Source of the DNA: a virus
Virus record (IMG/VR): IMGVR_UViG_3300025853_000040
Location: 1-64,000 of that record
DNA length: 64,000 nt
Reading direction: 5' to 3' (one strand)
Shown: positions 8,446 through 15,998 of the stretch, piece by piece
Numbering within the stretch: the stretch's first letter is position 1
Layout of the letters: each line of letters begins with the position of its first letter
Program-made: the position numbers and the translations under genes
Notes under the pieces: generated by a model
Databases searched by the model: none
What the model saw: the letters and a program-made list of their open reading frames with translations, nothing else
What the model was told of the DNA's origin: nothing

Positions 8446-8817
8446 TTACATACCCATTATGATCTCTTTGAGTAAATCCAAATCTTGACATATGGATTTC
8501 TTCAACTCTTTCTTTGTTGTGTGTTTTGTCGTATTTAGATAAAAACTACACCTACGTTCGAAATCATTCATAGTTCTAAAAATAACAGCTCCTGCATGAA
8601 AACCAGCCACCTTATTCTCGTCATTCTTTGACTTATAATATGATTTATACAACTTGTAAAGGTTATACTGCTCTTCATCCACAATATATGACTTAAACGC
8701 AGAAACCTTACTATAATGTGTGTCTCTCTTAGAACTACTACCTGTCATCTTACTTGAAACATTATCATCAAATGTTTCTTGTGTCTCTACCACTGGTGAC
8801 TTCTTTCTTCTTGGCAT
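8446..8817 (-). CDS. hypothetical protein, 123 residues
   Basis: Not recognised. The N-terminus is basic and low in complexity (MPRRKKSPVVETQE...), probably disordered for about 45 residues. It is followed by a helical, Tyr/Lys-rich region (EEQYNLYKLYKSYYK) and a C-terminal amphipathic helix. One Cys pair is scattered, with no zinc pattern. It has one of the clearest promoters in the window directly upstream (8861-8889), so it is probably expressed strongly, perhaps early. A basic, helical, early-type phage protein could bind nucleic acid or a host protein, but this is speculation. Confidence 0.6.
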   Translation of the reverse strand: MPRRKKSPVVETQETFDDNVSSKMTGSSSKRDTHYSKVSAFKSYIVDEEQYNLYKLYKSYYKSKNDENKVAGFHAGAVIFRTMNDFERRCSFYLNTTKHTTKKELKKSICQDLDLLKEIIMGM

Positions 8818-8860
8818 AAAAAATATCCTTACGTTATATAACCATTAATTTGATGTATAT

Positions 8861-8889
8861 AATATAAGGATATTTTCTGCTTTTGTCAA
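8861..8889 (-). promoter_or_regulatory. sigma70-like promoter before the 123-residue gene
   Basis: A perfect TTGACA (8884-8889) and TATATT (8861-8866) are separated by 17 bases on the minus strand, and the sequence continues ATATAC. Organisation and downstream bases match the dnaE promoter. The ATG at 8817 is about 44 bases downstream, which gives a leader of roughly 35 bases. Confidence 0.72.
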
Positions 8890-8920
8890 CCTATATTTTG
8901 CTTATTTTATTAGTAAATTG

Positions 8921-9060
8921 CCCCTAACGATAGCACCTCTATGGGATGTCGCTGACTTATAATCAATACTAAATAGCATTGAAGTTTGATATATTATAAT
9001 ATCATAGTAATGTATCCCATACTACCCCCTCATCCGTTATGCGACCAAAGGATTACAAAC
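8921..9060. other. GC-richer intergenic segment with long-range complementarity, possible structured RNA
   Basis: The 8890-9071 gap has no reading frame that I can support. Unlike other gaps, which are nearly pure A/T, it holds G/C-rich blocks. TATGGGAT (8940-8947) is complementary to ATCCCATA (9014-9021), and TAACG (8925-8929) to CGTTA (9035-9039), nested outside it. GTCGC (8948-8952) is complementary to GCGAC (9041-9045), which would cross the other helices. Neither strand gives a tRNA cloverleaf. It could be a small RNA, a 3' UTR element of the membrane-protein gene, or a protein-binding site. Confidence 0.3.
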
Positions 9061-9071
9061 CATGCAATATA

Positions 9072-9383
9072 CTAATTTTTTAGATATTTTACAAACTTAA
9101 CAAATATAAAAAAAATACCAAAAAATGCAGCTGAGTTTTTCCATGTTATAAAAGGTAATGAAAACAATACAGCAATAGAGTTATTCCACGCAATCGCAGA
9201 AACATAAAATGTAAGGAACCAAAATCCAAAAAAAATTGACGTAAATAACAAACCAAAAAATGAAAGACCAAGAAAAAAACCTAATGTCTCTACTCTTGAT
9301 AATCCCTCAACTGATTCTTTTATTCTCGCTACTGTTTTTTGTTTTTCTTCTTCATTACTATCTTCTTCTACAAAAGCTACCAT
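9072..9383 (-). CDS. small membrane protein, two or three predicted transmembrane segments
   Basis: A 103-residue product. An acidic/basic cytoplasmic-looking N-terminus (VEEDSNEEEKQKT...) is followed by hydrophobic stretches: LGFFLGLSFFGLLFTSIFFG at about residues 34-53, a closely following WFLTFYVSAIAW, and AAFFGIFFIFVKFV near the C-terminus. No enzyme motif is visible. It sits directly downstream of uvsX (2-base gap) in the replication operon. Small phage membrane proteins may act in membrane anchoring, lysis timing or superinfection exclusion; nothing here decides among these. Confidence 0.65.
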   Translation of the reverse strand: MVAFVEEDSNEEEKQKTVARIKESVEGLSRVETLGFFLGLSFFGLLFTSIFFGFWFLTFYVSAIAWNNSIAVLFSLPFITWKNSAAFFGIFFIFVKFVKYLKN

Positions 9384-9384
9384 C

Positions 9385-10551
9385 TTATATATCCTCGTCT
9401 TCCTTTAATTCTTCTAAAACAATTTCATCATTTCTTTTATAGGGATCTGGTTCAATATACAAACACTTCTTAACTTCTTTCCTTAACTTTTCTCTTAACT
9501 CTGGTCTCCCTAAGACATAATCAACAAACTTTCTATTTTGAAATTCATAAACTTCACCTGTTGATTTATCTGTATAAGAAGATTTTTGTGCTGATATCTT
9601 CTCGCACACACCAGATTTAATTAATATATCTAACCAACTTTCTTCATCAATAAGACCTCTACTAAAATACATTTTCAAATGGCACTCTCTGTGTGGTGGT
9701 CCCATTCTATTCTTTGCAATCTTAGGTTTAATACCCATACCAATTATATCTGATCCTGCCTTCAACTTACCATCTGAATAAAGTTTTATTCTAACAGAAG
9801 ACATAAAAGGTATTGATCTTCCACCCGGAGTTGTATCTGGATCTCCGAACATAACACCAATCTTTGTTCTTAACTGATTAAGAAAAACTAAAGAAATCCT
9901 TTCAGAAGCTATCAGTCTTATAACTTTTCTTAACCCTTGGCCAATCAATCTGGCGTGAACGCCAACTTGGCTTTGGCCGAAATCGTTTTCTAACTCCAAA
10001 TCTGTTGATGTAGCAGCCACAGAGTCCCAAACTATACAACAAAGACGATCCTTGTTTTCTTCTCTTAATTTTCTTATAACCTCTTCTATACTCTTAAATA
10101 CTTGTTCAATACTGTAAGGCTGCAAATAAATTAAATTTCTATCTGGTTCCAAACCTAACATTCTTAAGAAATCAAAATTACAGGCACTTTCTGTATCAAT
10201 CAATACGGGTAATCCGCCCTTATCTAAACAATCCTTCAATATTAAATATGATATTAAAGATTTTCCAGTAGCTGCTTCTCCACTCATTTCTACTAATTTA
10301 CCTACCGGTATACCGCCATCAATGTCTGGATTGTTACTTATTATACTGTCTAAAACAGTGCTTCCTGTAGATAACCACTCTCTTACTTCGGTTGGTGAAT
10401 CGTCTGTTCCTATAATATAAGCTACATCACCAACACTCTTATTAAGAGCATCTACAATTTGTTTATGTGGTAAATCGGTGATGTCTTTAGTGACATCACC
10501 GGAACCATCATAATCTTTAGTTGTTTTACTAATTACTTTCTTTCTAGCCAT
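9385..10551 (-). CDS. uvsX: UvsX/RecA-like recombinase
   Basis: Strand-exchange ATPase for recombination-dependent replication and repair. In 388 residues the Walker A motif GEAATGKS lies near residues 90-97, the Walker B-like CCIVWDSVAAT near residue 172, and the LNQLRTKIGVMFGDPDTTPGG stretch (about residues 222-242) covers the DNA-binding L2 loop region. The C-terminus is acidic, ending EELKEDEDI, as in many RecA proteins. It follows the gp32-like SSB gene by one base, the classic functional pair. Size matches T4 UvsX (391). Confidence 0.92.
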   Translation of the reverse strand: MARKKVISKTTKDYDGSGDVTKDITDLPHKQIVDALNKSVGDVAYIIGTDDSPTEVREWLSTGSTVLDSIISNNPDIDGGIPVGKLVEMSGEAATGKSLISYLILKDCLDKGGLPVLIDTESACNFDFLRMLGLEPDRNLIYLQPYSIEQVFKSIEEVIRKLREENKDRLCCIVWDSVAATSTDLELENDFGQSQVGVHARLIGQGLRKVIRLIASERISLVFLNQLRTKIGVMFGDPDTTPGGRSIPFMSSVRIKLYSDGKLKAGSDIIGMGIKPKIAKNRMGPPHRECHLKMYFSRGLIDEESWLDILIKSGVCEKISAQKSSYTDKSTGEVYEFQNRKFVDYVLGRPELREKLRKEVKKCLYIEPDPYKRNDEIVLEELKEDEDI

Positions 10552-10552
10552 T

Positions 10553-11371
10553 TTAACTCAACATCTTATCGAACTTATCTGATACATCAGATGCCGAAGT
10601 TTTATTATCAAAATCAATGTCACCATCATTTTTGTTATTTGAATTACTGAAATTCTTAACACTTCCTTGTGAATTATTTTCTTCTGAAGAATCATTAGCG
10701 AAATTAGAAATAGCTTCCTTCATTTCTTCTGGATCTCTAAAAGAATATATATCATTAATATTTGTAACGGTGTCAATAAGTTCATCAACATCTCCATCGG
10801 TAAGCTTTGAAGTCTTAAGAGCGGTGTCTATAGACTCTGGAATTAACCAACCGTTATATCCCTTCTCTACTCTTACGATTAAATCCAAGCCTTCATTAGG
10901 ATCAGTTATATCAATACCTTGTGACATTGCATTCTTTACTTTTTGTAAAATTTCCTTGTAAGTAGTGCGAGGTGAAACAGCCCACCAACGAACACCAAGA
11001 TCTTCTTGACCTCTTACTACAATAGGAATAAAAACTCTAAGTTGTGCAACTAACTTCTTGAATACATCCTTTGATGATTCATCGTTAGTGTTTGTAAAAT
11101 CTGACCAAGCTTCTGTAGCCATATCACAAATCGCACAATCGCGATTATCCATTCTCTTTGGGCAAAGAAATGTTTTTCCACCAACACCATAGTGAAAGTG
11201 AAGTTCTTGAAATGGCATTTCTAAATCATACTTATAAGGTGCAATACGAACTACACTCTCTCCCTCTTCAAGTTTTACAACAGCTGTATTAGTATTGTTG
11301 TTGTTAGAGTTTCTTGTTTGAGGGTTAAGACGATCTAGTGCTCCGTTGATTTTACTAAGATTTAATGGCAT
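10553..11371 (-). CDS. gp32-like single-stranded DNA-binding protein
   Basis: Coats single-stranded DNA at the fork and cooperates with UvsX. The 272-residue product has the gp32 layout: a short basic N-terminus (LSKINGALDRLNPQ), an OB-fold core with a zinc site (HFHYG, then LCPKR, then DCAICDM), and a Ser/Asn/Asp-rich linker leading to an acidic C-terminal tail (DGDIDFDNKTSASD) for protein contacts. T4 gp32 has 301 residues and uses one His and three Cys in the equivalent place. The uvsX gene follows immediately. Confidence 0.87.
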   Translation of the reverse strand: MPLNLSKINGALDRLNPQTRNSNNNNTNTAVVKLEEGESVVRIAPYKYDLEMPFQELHFHYGVGGKTFLCPKRMDNRDCAICDMATEAWSDFTNTNDESSKDVFKKLVAQLRVFIPIVVRGQEDLGVRWWAVSPRTTYKEILQKVKNAMSQGIDITDPNEGLDLIVRVEKGYNGWLIPESIDTALKTSKLTDGDVDELIDTVTNINDIYSFRDPEEMKEAISNFANDSSEENNSQGSVKNFSNSNNKNDGDIDFDNKTSASDVSDKFDKMLS

Positions 11372-11391
11372 TATAATCTCCTTTATAGATT

Positions 11392-11529
11392 TTAATTAAC
11401 TGCTGCGTCATAACCTAAATAATTTTCTAAATCTTCAATATCTCTTTTATTGTTATCTTTACTAAAAATAATATAAAATAAAAATAAAAAAGGTAAAAAT
11501 ATTAAAACTTTTTTAATAAGTGTATTCAT
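11392..11529 (-). CDS. 45-residue single-pass membrane peptide
   Basis: The product begins MNTLIKKVLIFLPFLFLFY and has one strong hydrophobic segment at about residues 8-22, then a charged tail (KDNNKRDIEDLENY). Its ATG lies inside the last codons of the 58-residue gene upstream (17-base overlap, different frame), implying coupled translation. It ends 20 bases before the gp32 start. No family is recognised. It could be a small inhibitor or membrane-targeting peptide, but the evidence is only the coding frame, the membrane segment and the gap it fills. Confidence 0.5.
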   Translation of the reverse strand: MNTLIKKVLIFLPFLFLFYIIFSKDNNKRDIEDLENYLGYDAAVN

Positions 11530-11689
11530 CTTCCATATCTTCCAGTGCTGCTGGGTCGTTATAGTCAATATTTTTCAATCTACTTCTGTCATTTTGACGA
11601 CTTCTTTTAATTATCTTCTTACCACCTTTTTTAACTTCACGCTCGTTAAGAACATCTTCCTTAGACTTCTTTCTGATTGTGCGTGCCAT
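11513..11689 (-). CDS. 58-residue basic protein, hypothetical
   Basis: The product starts MARTIRKKSKEDVLN, is Lys/Arg-rich in the first 40 residues, and ends with an acidic stretch (PAALEDMEDEYTY). This charge split suggests a nucleic-acid-binding head with an interaction tail, but no family is recognised. The ATG at 11689 follows AGAAAGGAATGTAA, giving an AAGGA site, and a TTGACT/TATATT promoter lies 45 bases upstream. It overlaps the membrane-peptide gene. Confidence 0.6.
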   Translation of the reverse strand: MARTIRKKSKEDVLNEREVKKGGKKIIKRSRQNDRSRLKNIDYNDPAALEDMEDEYTY

Positions 11690-11733
11690 TTACATTCCTT
11701 TCTATTGAGTTATTGTAAATTTGTTATGTATAT

Positions 11734-11761
11734 AATATAATAAAATATAAGAAAAAGTCAA
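11734..11761 (-). promoter_or_regulatory. sigma70-like promoter for the SSB-recombinase operon
   Basis: TTGACT (11756-11761) and TATATT (11734-11739) with a 16-base spacer on the minus strand, continuing ATATAC as at the dnaE and 8861 promoters. It would drive the 58-residue gene, the membrane peptide, the gp32-like gene and uvsX. Confidence 0.6.
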
Positions 11762-11772
11762 ATACTTTTTTG

Positions 11773-11958
11773 CTATCTTCTATTTGCTCGTCTTGACTTT
11801 TTAGCAGTTTTTCTTGCTTTTTTACGCATTAAAAAAGCCTTATGATTAGGTTTCTTTACCTTATCTTTATCAATCTCTTGTTGATTAAAATCAAACTCTT
11901 CATCTTTATCTTTTATACTATCAGATATATATGACTGTAAACTATTGAACTTATTCAT
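11773..11958 (-). CDS. hypothetical small protein with basic C-terminus, 61 residues
   Basis: Not recognised. The N-terminal half is acidic (DKDEEFDFNQQEIDKD) and the C-terminal 25 residues are strongly basic (RKKARKTAKKSRRANRR). The basic tail suggests binding to nucleic acid or another polyanion. It lies directly downstream of the 83-residue zinc-ribbon gene (11 bases) and just upstream of a promoter. Confidence 0.55.
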   Translation of the reverse strand: MNKFNSLQSYISDSIKDKDEEFDFNQQEIDKDKVKKPNHKAFLMRKKARKTAKKSRRANRR

Positions 11959-11969
11959 CTTTATCTCCT

Positions 11970-12221
11970 CTAATGTATTATATTAGATTGCATCCTTTTA
12001 TGAAACTCTTTAAAAACCTCTTCTGGTAATTGCAATGTATAACAATTGGGGCAAACAAAAAGAGTTAAACCTTGATTTTTTAAACCATCACCACCTAAGG
12101 CTATAGGTAAAACTTTTACATCACTATCTTCAGTAACTTTAATCTTACATGAACCACACTGCCAATAATCATCATCATTATTATTTTCTGTTGTTCCACC
12201 TAAACCACCTGTCATATTCAT
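11970..12221 (-). CDS. zinc-ribbon protein, 83 residues
   Basis: Two Cys pairs, CGSC near residues 22-25 and CPNC near residues 57-60, frame a beta-rich core, the usual pattern of a rubredoxin-like zinc ribbon. The N-terminus is Gly/Thr/Asn-rich and probably flexible. No specific family is recognised. It starts 3 bases after the end of the adjacent glycosyltransferase gene. A role as a small DNA- or protein-binding adaptor is an inference from the fold only. Confidence 0.6.
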   Translation of the reverse strand: MNMTGGLGGTTENNNDDDYWQCGSCKIKVTEDSDVKVLPIALGGDGLKNQGLTLFVCPNCYTLQLPEEVFKEFHKRMQSNIIH

Positions 12222-12224
12222 AAC

Positions 12225-12932
12225 TTATAAACTCCTTATTTGTTTTATTAAATTGCCCTCAAATATATTATTAGACATAAGTCTTTTTTTCTTTACATAA
12301 ATATCATGTTCATGCATTATACTGTTTGAATGTGTCCACCTATATCTTGGATGATTATCTCTTTTTAAGATATACCAACTATTATATAAGTTGTTTTCAT
12401 ACATCATACATAAAAACCATTCTTCTAATATATCAAAACTCTCCATATTTGTCAAGTGTAAATTTTCTATTCTTTCAGGCAATATTTCTTGGCGTATATA
12501 TTTTGGTATATGTGATGTTTTAAAAACGCATATATCCGTTAGTGGATGGCCATATTCTATGTTACGACCTAGACCTATATGTTTGTCTTTTTGTATACCC
12601 TCAAATATGCCTAAAAAATTATTTTGATCTAAAATCCAAACATCAAAATTCATTATTAAAGTATATTTTCTATTTACTAGTTTAGCAACTTCAAAAGATT
12701 TATTGTATAAATCTAAAGCCCCTAATTGATAACCTCTGTTTTCATTTAATGTTATAAAGTTATTTTCTCTTGCTCCACTACATAATTCATTTAAATCACC
12801 ATTATATATGCAACTAATCCATATATCATTACCAAACTCATAGTTATCTCTTATAATCTCCATATTAGCATAAAAATTATAAACTTCGTTATTACCTATA
12901 AGTATAACATGTATATCTTTTGGGTTAATCAT
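12225..12932 (-). CDS. probable glycosyltransferase, GT-A-like
   Basis: A 235-residue product with a GT-A-type layout: an N-terminal strand HVILIGNNE, then ITLNENRGYQLGALDLYN, like the NxGxxxGxN region of GT2-type enzymes, then LIMNFDVWIL in the position of the DxD nucleotide-sugar motif (here DVW). The C-terminal half lacks familiar motifs. It overlaps the next glycosyltransferase gene by 4 bases and belongs to a run of five sugar genes. The donor and acceptor cannot be predicted. The missing canonical DxD keeps this tentative. Confidence 0.55.
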   Translation of the reverse strand: MINPKDIHVILIGNNEVYNFYANMEIIRDNYEFGNDIWISCIYNGDLNELCSGARENNFITLNENRGYQLGALDLYNKSFEVAKLVNRKYTLIMNFDVWILDQNNFLGIFEGIQKDKHIGLGRNIEYGHPLTDICVFKTSHIPKYIRQEILPERIENLHLTNMESFDILEEWFLCMMYENNLYNSWYILKRDNHPRYRWTHSNSIMHEHDIYVKKKRLMSNNIFEGNLIKQIRSL

Positions 12933-13978
12933 AATGAATTATATATCTCAATATACTTTCTATATATCATTTCTGGATTATAATCTTCTTCATATCTTTG
13001 TCTTGCATTTTTTGATAACTTTTCATAATCATATTTTTTATCTACAAAATTTTTCATTATACGAGCATACTCTTTAATATCATTATGTAACACAGTAAAA
13101 CCTGCGTTTTGTATATTTTCTATTTGACCATTAAAACGATCACCGTAATGACTTATTACAGGTTTACTGTGTGAAAACGATTCGGCTATGTTTGTAGGAC
13201 AACACTCGCCGTCTTTCCTCGCATGAGCAAGAACATCAATAGTGTTATAAAACTTAGATATATAAATATAATCAATATTTTGTGGAATGTCAACAAAATT
13301 CTTTATATTAAATTGCTTAATATCCTGCAGCATTTTTTGAGAAGAATTAACAGAAATAAAGCAAGTTTTATCTGTTTCTATCATAGAATAGGCTTTTATA
13401 TTAATAGGATCATATATATTATCATCAGACCTTCCTATTCTACCAAAAACATATATATCATCTTCTATACCTAATTCTTTTCTTAAGTTTTTATTTTGAG
13501 GTTTATCAATAACAGGAACTCTTACAGTGTAGTGATTTTTTTCTTTTTGTTTACCCATAAAAAATTGAACATGCAAAGAAACATATATAACCGCTGATAT
13601 ATCTATTGTTTCGTCTTGATCACCAAACGTAGATAATGATACAAAATGATTTGTATGTTCTTTTACTTGTTCTACAAAAGGAAACTCTGGTATTCCTGCG
13701 GAATATCTTTGTATGATGTGAGGTTTTAAATGTTTAACTATTTCTAAAAAATCATGTTCAGTGTTATAGGGAAGCATCCTTTCTTCACCTATAACACTTA
13801 TAAAATCACTTTCTCTAGATATATCTATCCATTTTTTATAAGAAACATAATGTTTATATTTTTTATCTTTTAAAAAATAAGGTAATAAAGTTTGTATTAT
13901 TTTTGTTGTTCCACCAACAGACAACTCATTGATATGGTGTATAACTACATTATTATTTCTTATTTTTGTTGTAAACAT
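12929..13978 (-). CDS. glycosyltransferase, GT-B fold, GT1/GT4-like
   Basis: A 349-residue GT-B glycosyltransferase. The N-terminal domain has a glycine-containing loop after the first strand (HHINELSVGGTTKIIQTLLPYF), and the C-terminal Rossmann domain ends with the family's donor-binding region: NIAESFSHSKPVISH, then an LHNDIKEYARIM helix. The IDVLAHARKDGE segment matches the GT4 position preceding the E(x7)E motif. It probably transfers a sugar from a nucleotide donor. It overlaps the neighbouring genes by 1 and 4 bases. Confidence 0.72.
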   Translation of the reverse strand: MFTTKIRNNNVVIHHINELSVGGTTKIIQTLLPYFLKDKKYKHYVSYKKWIDISRESDFISVIGEERMLPYNTEHDFLEIVKHLKPHIIQRYSAGIPEFPFVEQVKEHTNHFVSLSTFGDQDETIDISAVIYVSLHVQFFMGKQKEKNHYTVRVPVIDKPQNKNLRKELGIEDDIYVFGRIGRSDDNIYDPINIKAYSMIETDKTCFISVNSSQKMLQDIKQFNIKNFVDIPQNIDYIYISKFYNTIDVLAHARKDGECCPTNIAESFSHSKPVISHYGDRFNGQIENIQNAGFTVLHNDIKEYARIMKNFVDKKYDYEKLSKNARQRYEEDYNPEMIYRKYIEIYNSL

Positions 13979-15558
13979 TAATGTTTATACTCACCATATT
14001 CAATAAGTTGATTAACTTGTGTGTCATATGTTTTATAATGCAAACAATGAACACCATCAACTACTTTTTCTTTATTAGCGTTATTTATTTTTATATGTAT
14101 CTTGTTACTATATCTACAATTGTTCTTATAAACTCTTTGTTGAACATCTGGATAATTAATCCAATTAAATGGTTTTGATAAAACCCAATTTTGTCTTTTT
14201 GCAAAATCTTCTAGCTTATCTTCATCAACACCAGTTATAACATTAATTCTTGGAAATATAATAGAGTCAAAATTATTTTTATCAGCATCTCTTATATACC
14301 AACCTAACTGATTCCAGAATATATCTTCATAAGTTTCATCAGTATCAATCCAAACAACCCAATCATTATTTGTTTTTTCTAAGGCTATATTTTTCTGAAC
14401 ACTGTGATTATTTGGCCATGGGTTTTCTATTATATGTGCGTTTCCTTCTTTTATATTCAATGATTGAATAAATGTTTTTGTTATATCAATTGTTTTATCT
14501 GTAGATCCACCATCAACGAAAACAAACTCATTATTTTCATTTGAAGATATATATGATCCTATATTATTAAAAGTTTTCTGAATGTGATTTTCATTATTCA
14601 TACCTATCATACACACAGAAAAATTATAATTAGGAGATTTTTTATTTTCTATTATATATTTTATTTTATCAAAAACACCAGATGCATTTACAGCTTCTTT
14701 ATATACTTTTTGATCATAGTATTCTACTTCTTCATAATCAGAATTTGTTTCAATATAACAAGTGTTCCAAAAATCTGATAGCCCTTTTGGTATATGATTC
14801 TGAATAAAGAAATGATTCTTCGTATAAAAACAAAATGTTGGTATACCAGCTCTTGATGTTATTTCCCAATCCCAACTATTACAGAATATACCTGCATCAA
14901 CTGTTTGTAGAAAATATATTGTATCTTCTACACCCATTCTCTTATCTAAGACGCTGTATCCGTCTGTTATTAGCTCTTCTATTAACCCCCAATCCTCATC
15001 TCCATAACCAACGAAGGCAGGTGTATATCCATTATCACACAACTTTATACACAAATTCTTCCACTCATCTCTACTCCAAAACCTACCTTTCTCAACATCA
15101 CTTTCAAACCCCTCTATGTTGCCAGATTTTGTTAGGGGGTGAATAGCTACTGTATTTTTTGGTGTAAAATTTATTTCTGTATTATATGGATGTTTTGTTG
15201 TTTTATAATGATAAGGAAATTGCAAATCATATTTATAAAAAACAGGTTCTTTATTACTAAAAATCTCAGAACAAAAACTCCAATCTTCTAATATGTCGTT
15301 TTCTTCAAAAACATTTTCTTTTATAAAATCATATGTAGATCTGATTTGATTATGAAATGAAAAGTTCTTAACAACAGAAGCTTTATAACCTTCTCTTTCT
15401 ATTTGTTGTTTTGAAAACTCAACTGATTGGCCGATGCCACCTAACCAAAATTGTATTTCATGTTCTGGGTATTTTTCTTTTACTGCGGGAATTCTTGTTA
15501 ATGCTGAAAGTGTGTCTCCAAAACCAGCTAATTGCAATATATGAAACTTTTTACTCAT
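13978..15558 (-). CDS. two-domain glycosyltransferase: GT9-like plus GT2
   Basis: A 526-residue fusion. Residues 1 to about 300 resemble a GT9 heptosyltransferase-like GT-B fold: FHILQLAGFGDTLSALTRIPAVKEKYP at the N-terminus, VAIHPLTKSGN at the start of the second domain, and DAGIFCNSWDWEITSRAGIP where GT9 enzymes have the GxDxGxxH region. Residues about 305-526 are a GT2 domain: SVCMIGMNNENHI, FVFVDGGSTDKT, and WVVWIDTDE carrying the DxD metal site. It overlaps the HldE-like nucleotidyltransferase gene by 8 bases. A bifunctional transferase acting on a heptose-containing acceptor is inferred. Confidence 0.75.
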   Translation of the reverse strand: MSKKFHILQLAGFGDTLSALTRIPAVKEKYPEHEIQFWLGGIGQSVEFSKQQIEREGYKASVVKNFSFHNQIRSTYDFIKENVFEENDILEDWSFCSEIFSNKEPVFYKYDLQFPYHYKTTKHPYNTEINFTPKNTVAIHPLTKSGNIEGFESDVEKGRFWSRDEWKNLCIKLCDNGYTPAFVGYGDEDWGLIEELITDGYSVLDKRMGVEDTIYFLQTVDAGIFCNSWDWEITSRAGIPTFCFYTKNHFFIQNHIPKGLSDFWNTCYIETNSDYEEVEYYDQKVYKEAVNASGVFDKIKYIIENKKSPNYNFSVCMIGMNNENHIQKTFNNIGSYISSNENNEFVFVDGGSTDKTIDITKTFIQSLNIKEGNAHIIENPWPNNHSVQKNIALEKTNNDWVVWIDTDETYEDIFWNQLGWYIRDADKNNFDSIIFPRINVITGVDEDKLEDFAKRQNWVLSKPFNWINYPDVQQRVYKNNCRYSNKIHIKINNANKEKVVDGVHCLHYKTYDTQVNQLIEYGEYKH

Positions 15559-15997
15559 CTTTAACCATCTTTTTCAATAAATTAGTTGTAGAATATTCTC
15601 CAAACATAGGAGCCTTAATAACTTTACCTCCGTATGATTCAACAAATGATTTACCTACTATAAAATCTGTTGAACCACCTTTTATGAGAATACTAGGTCT
15701 TAACCATTTAATAGTTTCTAAAACACTAGTATTCTCAATCGGTATAATATAATCAATTTCTTTAGAAAAATAAACTAAATTTTCTACTCTTTTATTAAAA
15801 GTATCAACAGGTCTATTATTTCCTTTTAACTTCTTAACTGATTTATCTGTGTTAACACCAACAACTAATTTATTACTTGGTAATTTAAAAGATAATGCAT
15901 AGTTTATTAAAAATTCATGCCCTTTATGAAATAAATCAAAACAACCATTAGTAAAAATAACTTCTTCAATAAAATATTTAGGTTTATATATGAGCAT
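15551..15997 (-). CDS. HldE C-terminal-like nucleotidyltransferase (heptose-phosphate adenylyltransferase type)
   Basis: A 148-residue cytidylyltransferase-fold enzyme. FTNGCFDLFHKGHEFLINYA carries the HxGH active-site motif near residues 16-35. VGVNTDKSVKKLKGNNRPV matches the second conserved block, and DYIIPIENTSVLETIKWLRPSILIKGG the HldE/RfaE2-type third block. In bacteria this domain adds AMP to heptose-1-phosphate to make ADP-heptose. Length fits the stand-alone domain (about 150). Its expected partner, a PfkB-type HldE1 kinase, is at 59216-60004. The neighbours are GT9-like transferases, which use ADP-heptose. GmhA, GmhB and HldD are not visible here. Confidence 0.8.
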   Translation of the reverse strand: MLIYKPKYFIEEVIFTNGCFDLFHKGHEFLINYALSFKLPSNKLVVGVNTDKSVKKLKGNNRPVDTFNKRVENLVYFSKEIDYIIPIENTSVLETIKWLRPSILIKGGSTDFIVGKSFVESYGGKVIKAPMFGEYSTTNLLKKMVKDE

Positions 15998-15998
15998 A

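Noticed and set aside
8309-8491. Short minus-strand frame, with an internal ATG giving a 44-residue hydrophobic peptide
   Set aside because: It overlaps two better-supported genes, has no ribosome-binding site, and spans the candidate terminator and promoter at 8343-8399.
8890-9071. Possible tRNA or tRNA fragment (TTTGTAA and CTTATAA loops that look like anticodon loops)
   Set aside because: No acceptor or T-arm pairing could be found on either strand, and the conserved TTCGAAT-type loop is missing.
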